Assembly (NCBI GenBank): GCA_032717465.1
Contig: CM064713.1
Coordinates: 10,888,547 to 10,952,546, forward strand
DNA: 64,000 nt
DNA from: Coenobita brevimanus
Lineage: Eukaryota; Arthropoda; Malacostraca; Decapoda; Coenobitidae
Direction: 5' to 3'
The notes under the pieces were generated by a model, which saw only the letters and a list, made by a program, of their open reading frames with translations, did not search any database and was not told the DNA's origin. Within the stretch, counting starts at the first letter, position 1; each line of letters opens with the position of its first letter. The translations under genes were made by a program, and so were the position numbers. Shown piece after piece: positions 63,923 through 64,000 of the stretch.

Positions 63923-64000
63923 TTGTAACCTCTTGATTATGACATCGTCTTGTAAAACGTTCATCCACCTACTTACGACGATTTGTTAATCATAGTGATC

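Overview
The window looks like repeat-dominated nuclear DNA of an arthropod, most likely a decapod crustacean. No host protein-coding gene could be recognised. The reasons are the very long (AT)n, (CA)n, (GA)n and (CT)n tracts, the mix of RTE-like, CR1-like and jockey-like LINEs with Ty3/gypsy and BEL/Pao LTR elements, and the way the elements sit inside one another. The taxon is an inference from element style; no marker gene confirms it.

Layout. 1-2213 is a minus-strand LINE (called LINE-A here) cut by the window edge. 2400-3251 holds a LINE-A 3' end, a tRNA-derived SINE (SINE-1) and (AT)n. 3900-10000 is a two-ORF CR1-like LINE whose last ~710 bp is repeated four times in tandem. 10661-11490 has two SINE-1 copies back to back in (AT)n. 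11491-21288 is a second LINE family (LINE-B, minus strand) split by a gypsy element (Gypsy-1, 14123-20481), which in turn contains a piggyBac-like TTAA element (18608-19270). 21367-24705 is a pogo/Tigger-like element split by a LINE-A copy. 24728-32732 is a young, nearly complete BEL/Pao element with a 5-bp target duplication. 33106-33740 is an RTE endonuclease scrap. 33760-42470 is mostly unassigned DNA with microsatellites. 42473-46740 is a degraded jockey-like LINE with an inverted 5' half. 48428-53912 is a gypsy element without reverse transcriptase (Gypsy-2), hit by a second SINE. 53921-63304 is Gypsy-3, whose 5' LTR carries a LINE-B insertion. 63305-63920 is (AT)n, SINE-1 and (AT)n.

Most interesting points. 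(1) The BEL/Pao element has an intact 193-residue SGNH/GDSL-type hydrolase ORF between its primer-binding site and gag, with all catalytic blocks present. A strong splice donor in the 5' LTR and an acceptor 12 nt before the gag start would remove exactly this ORF, which suggests two alternative mRNAs. (2) Gypsy-3 has the order gag-protease-integrase-RT-RNase H, with the integrase C-terminus and RT N-terminus in one uninterrupted frame (Gmr1-like, copia-like order), and Gypsy-1 appears to be a relic with the same order. (3) The 710-bp tandem array of a LINE 3' module has junctions at a short shared AAAAGACCT.

Nearly all coding regions are broken by stops or frameshifts. The clear exceptions are the hydrolase ORF and, as open frames, the BEL protease-RT-RNase H and integrase segments.
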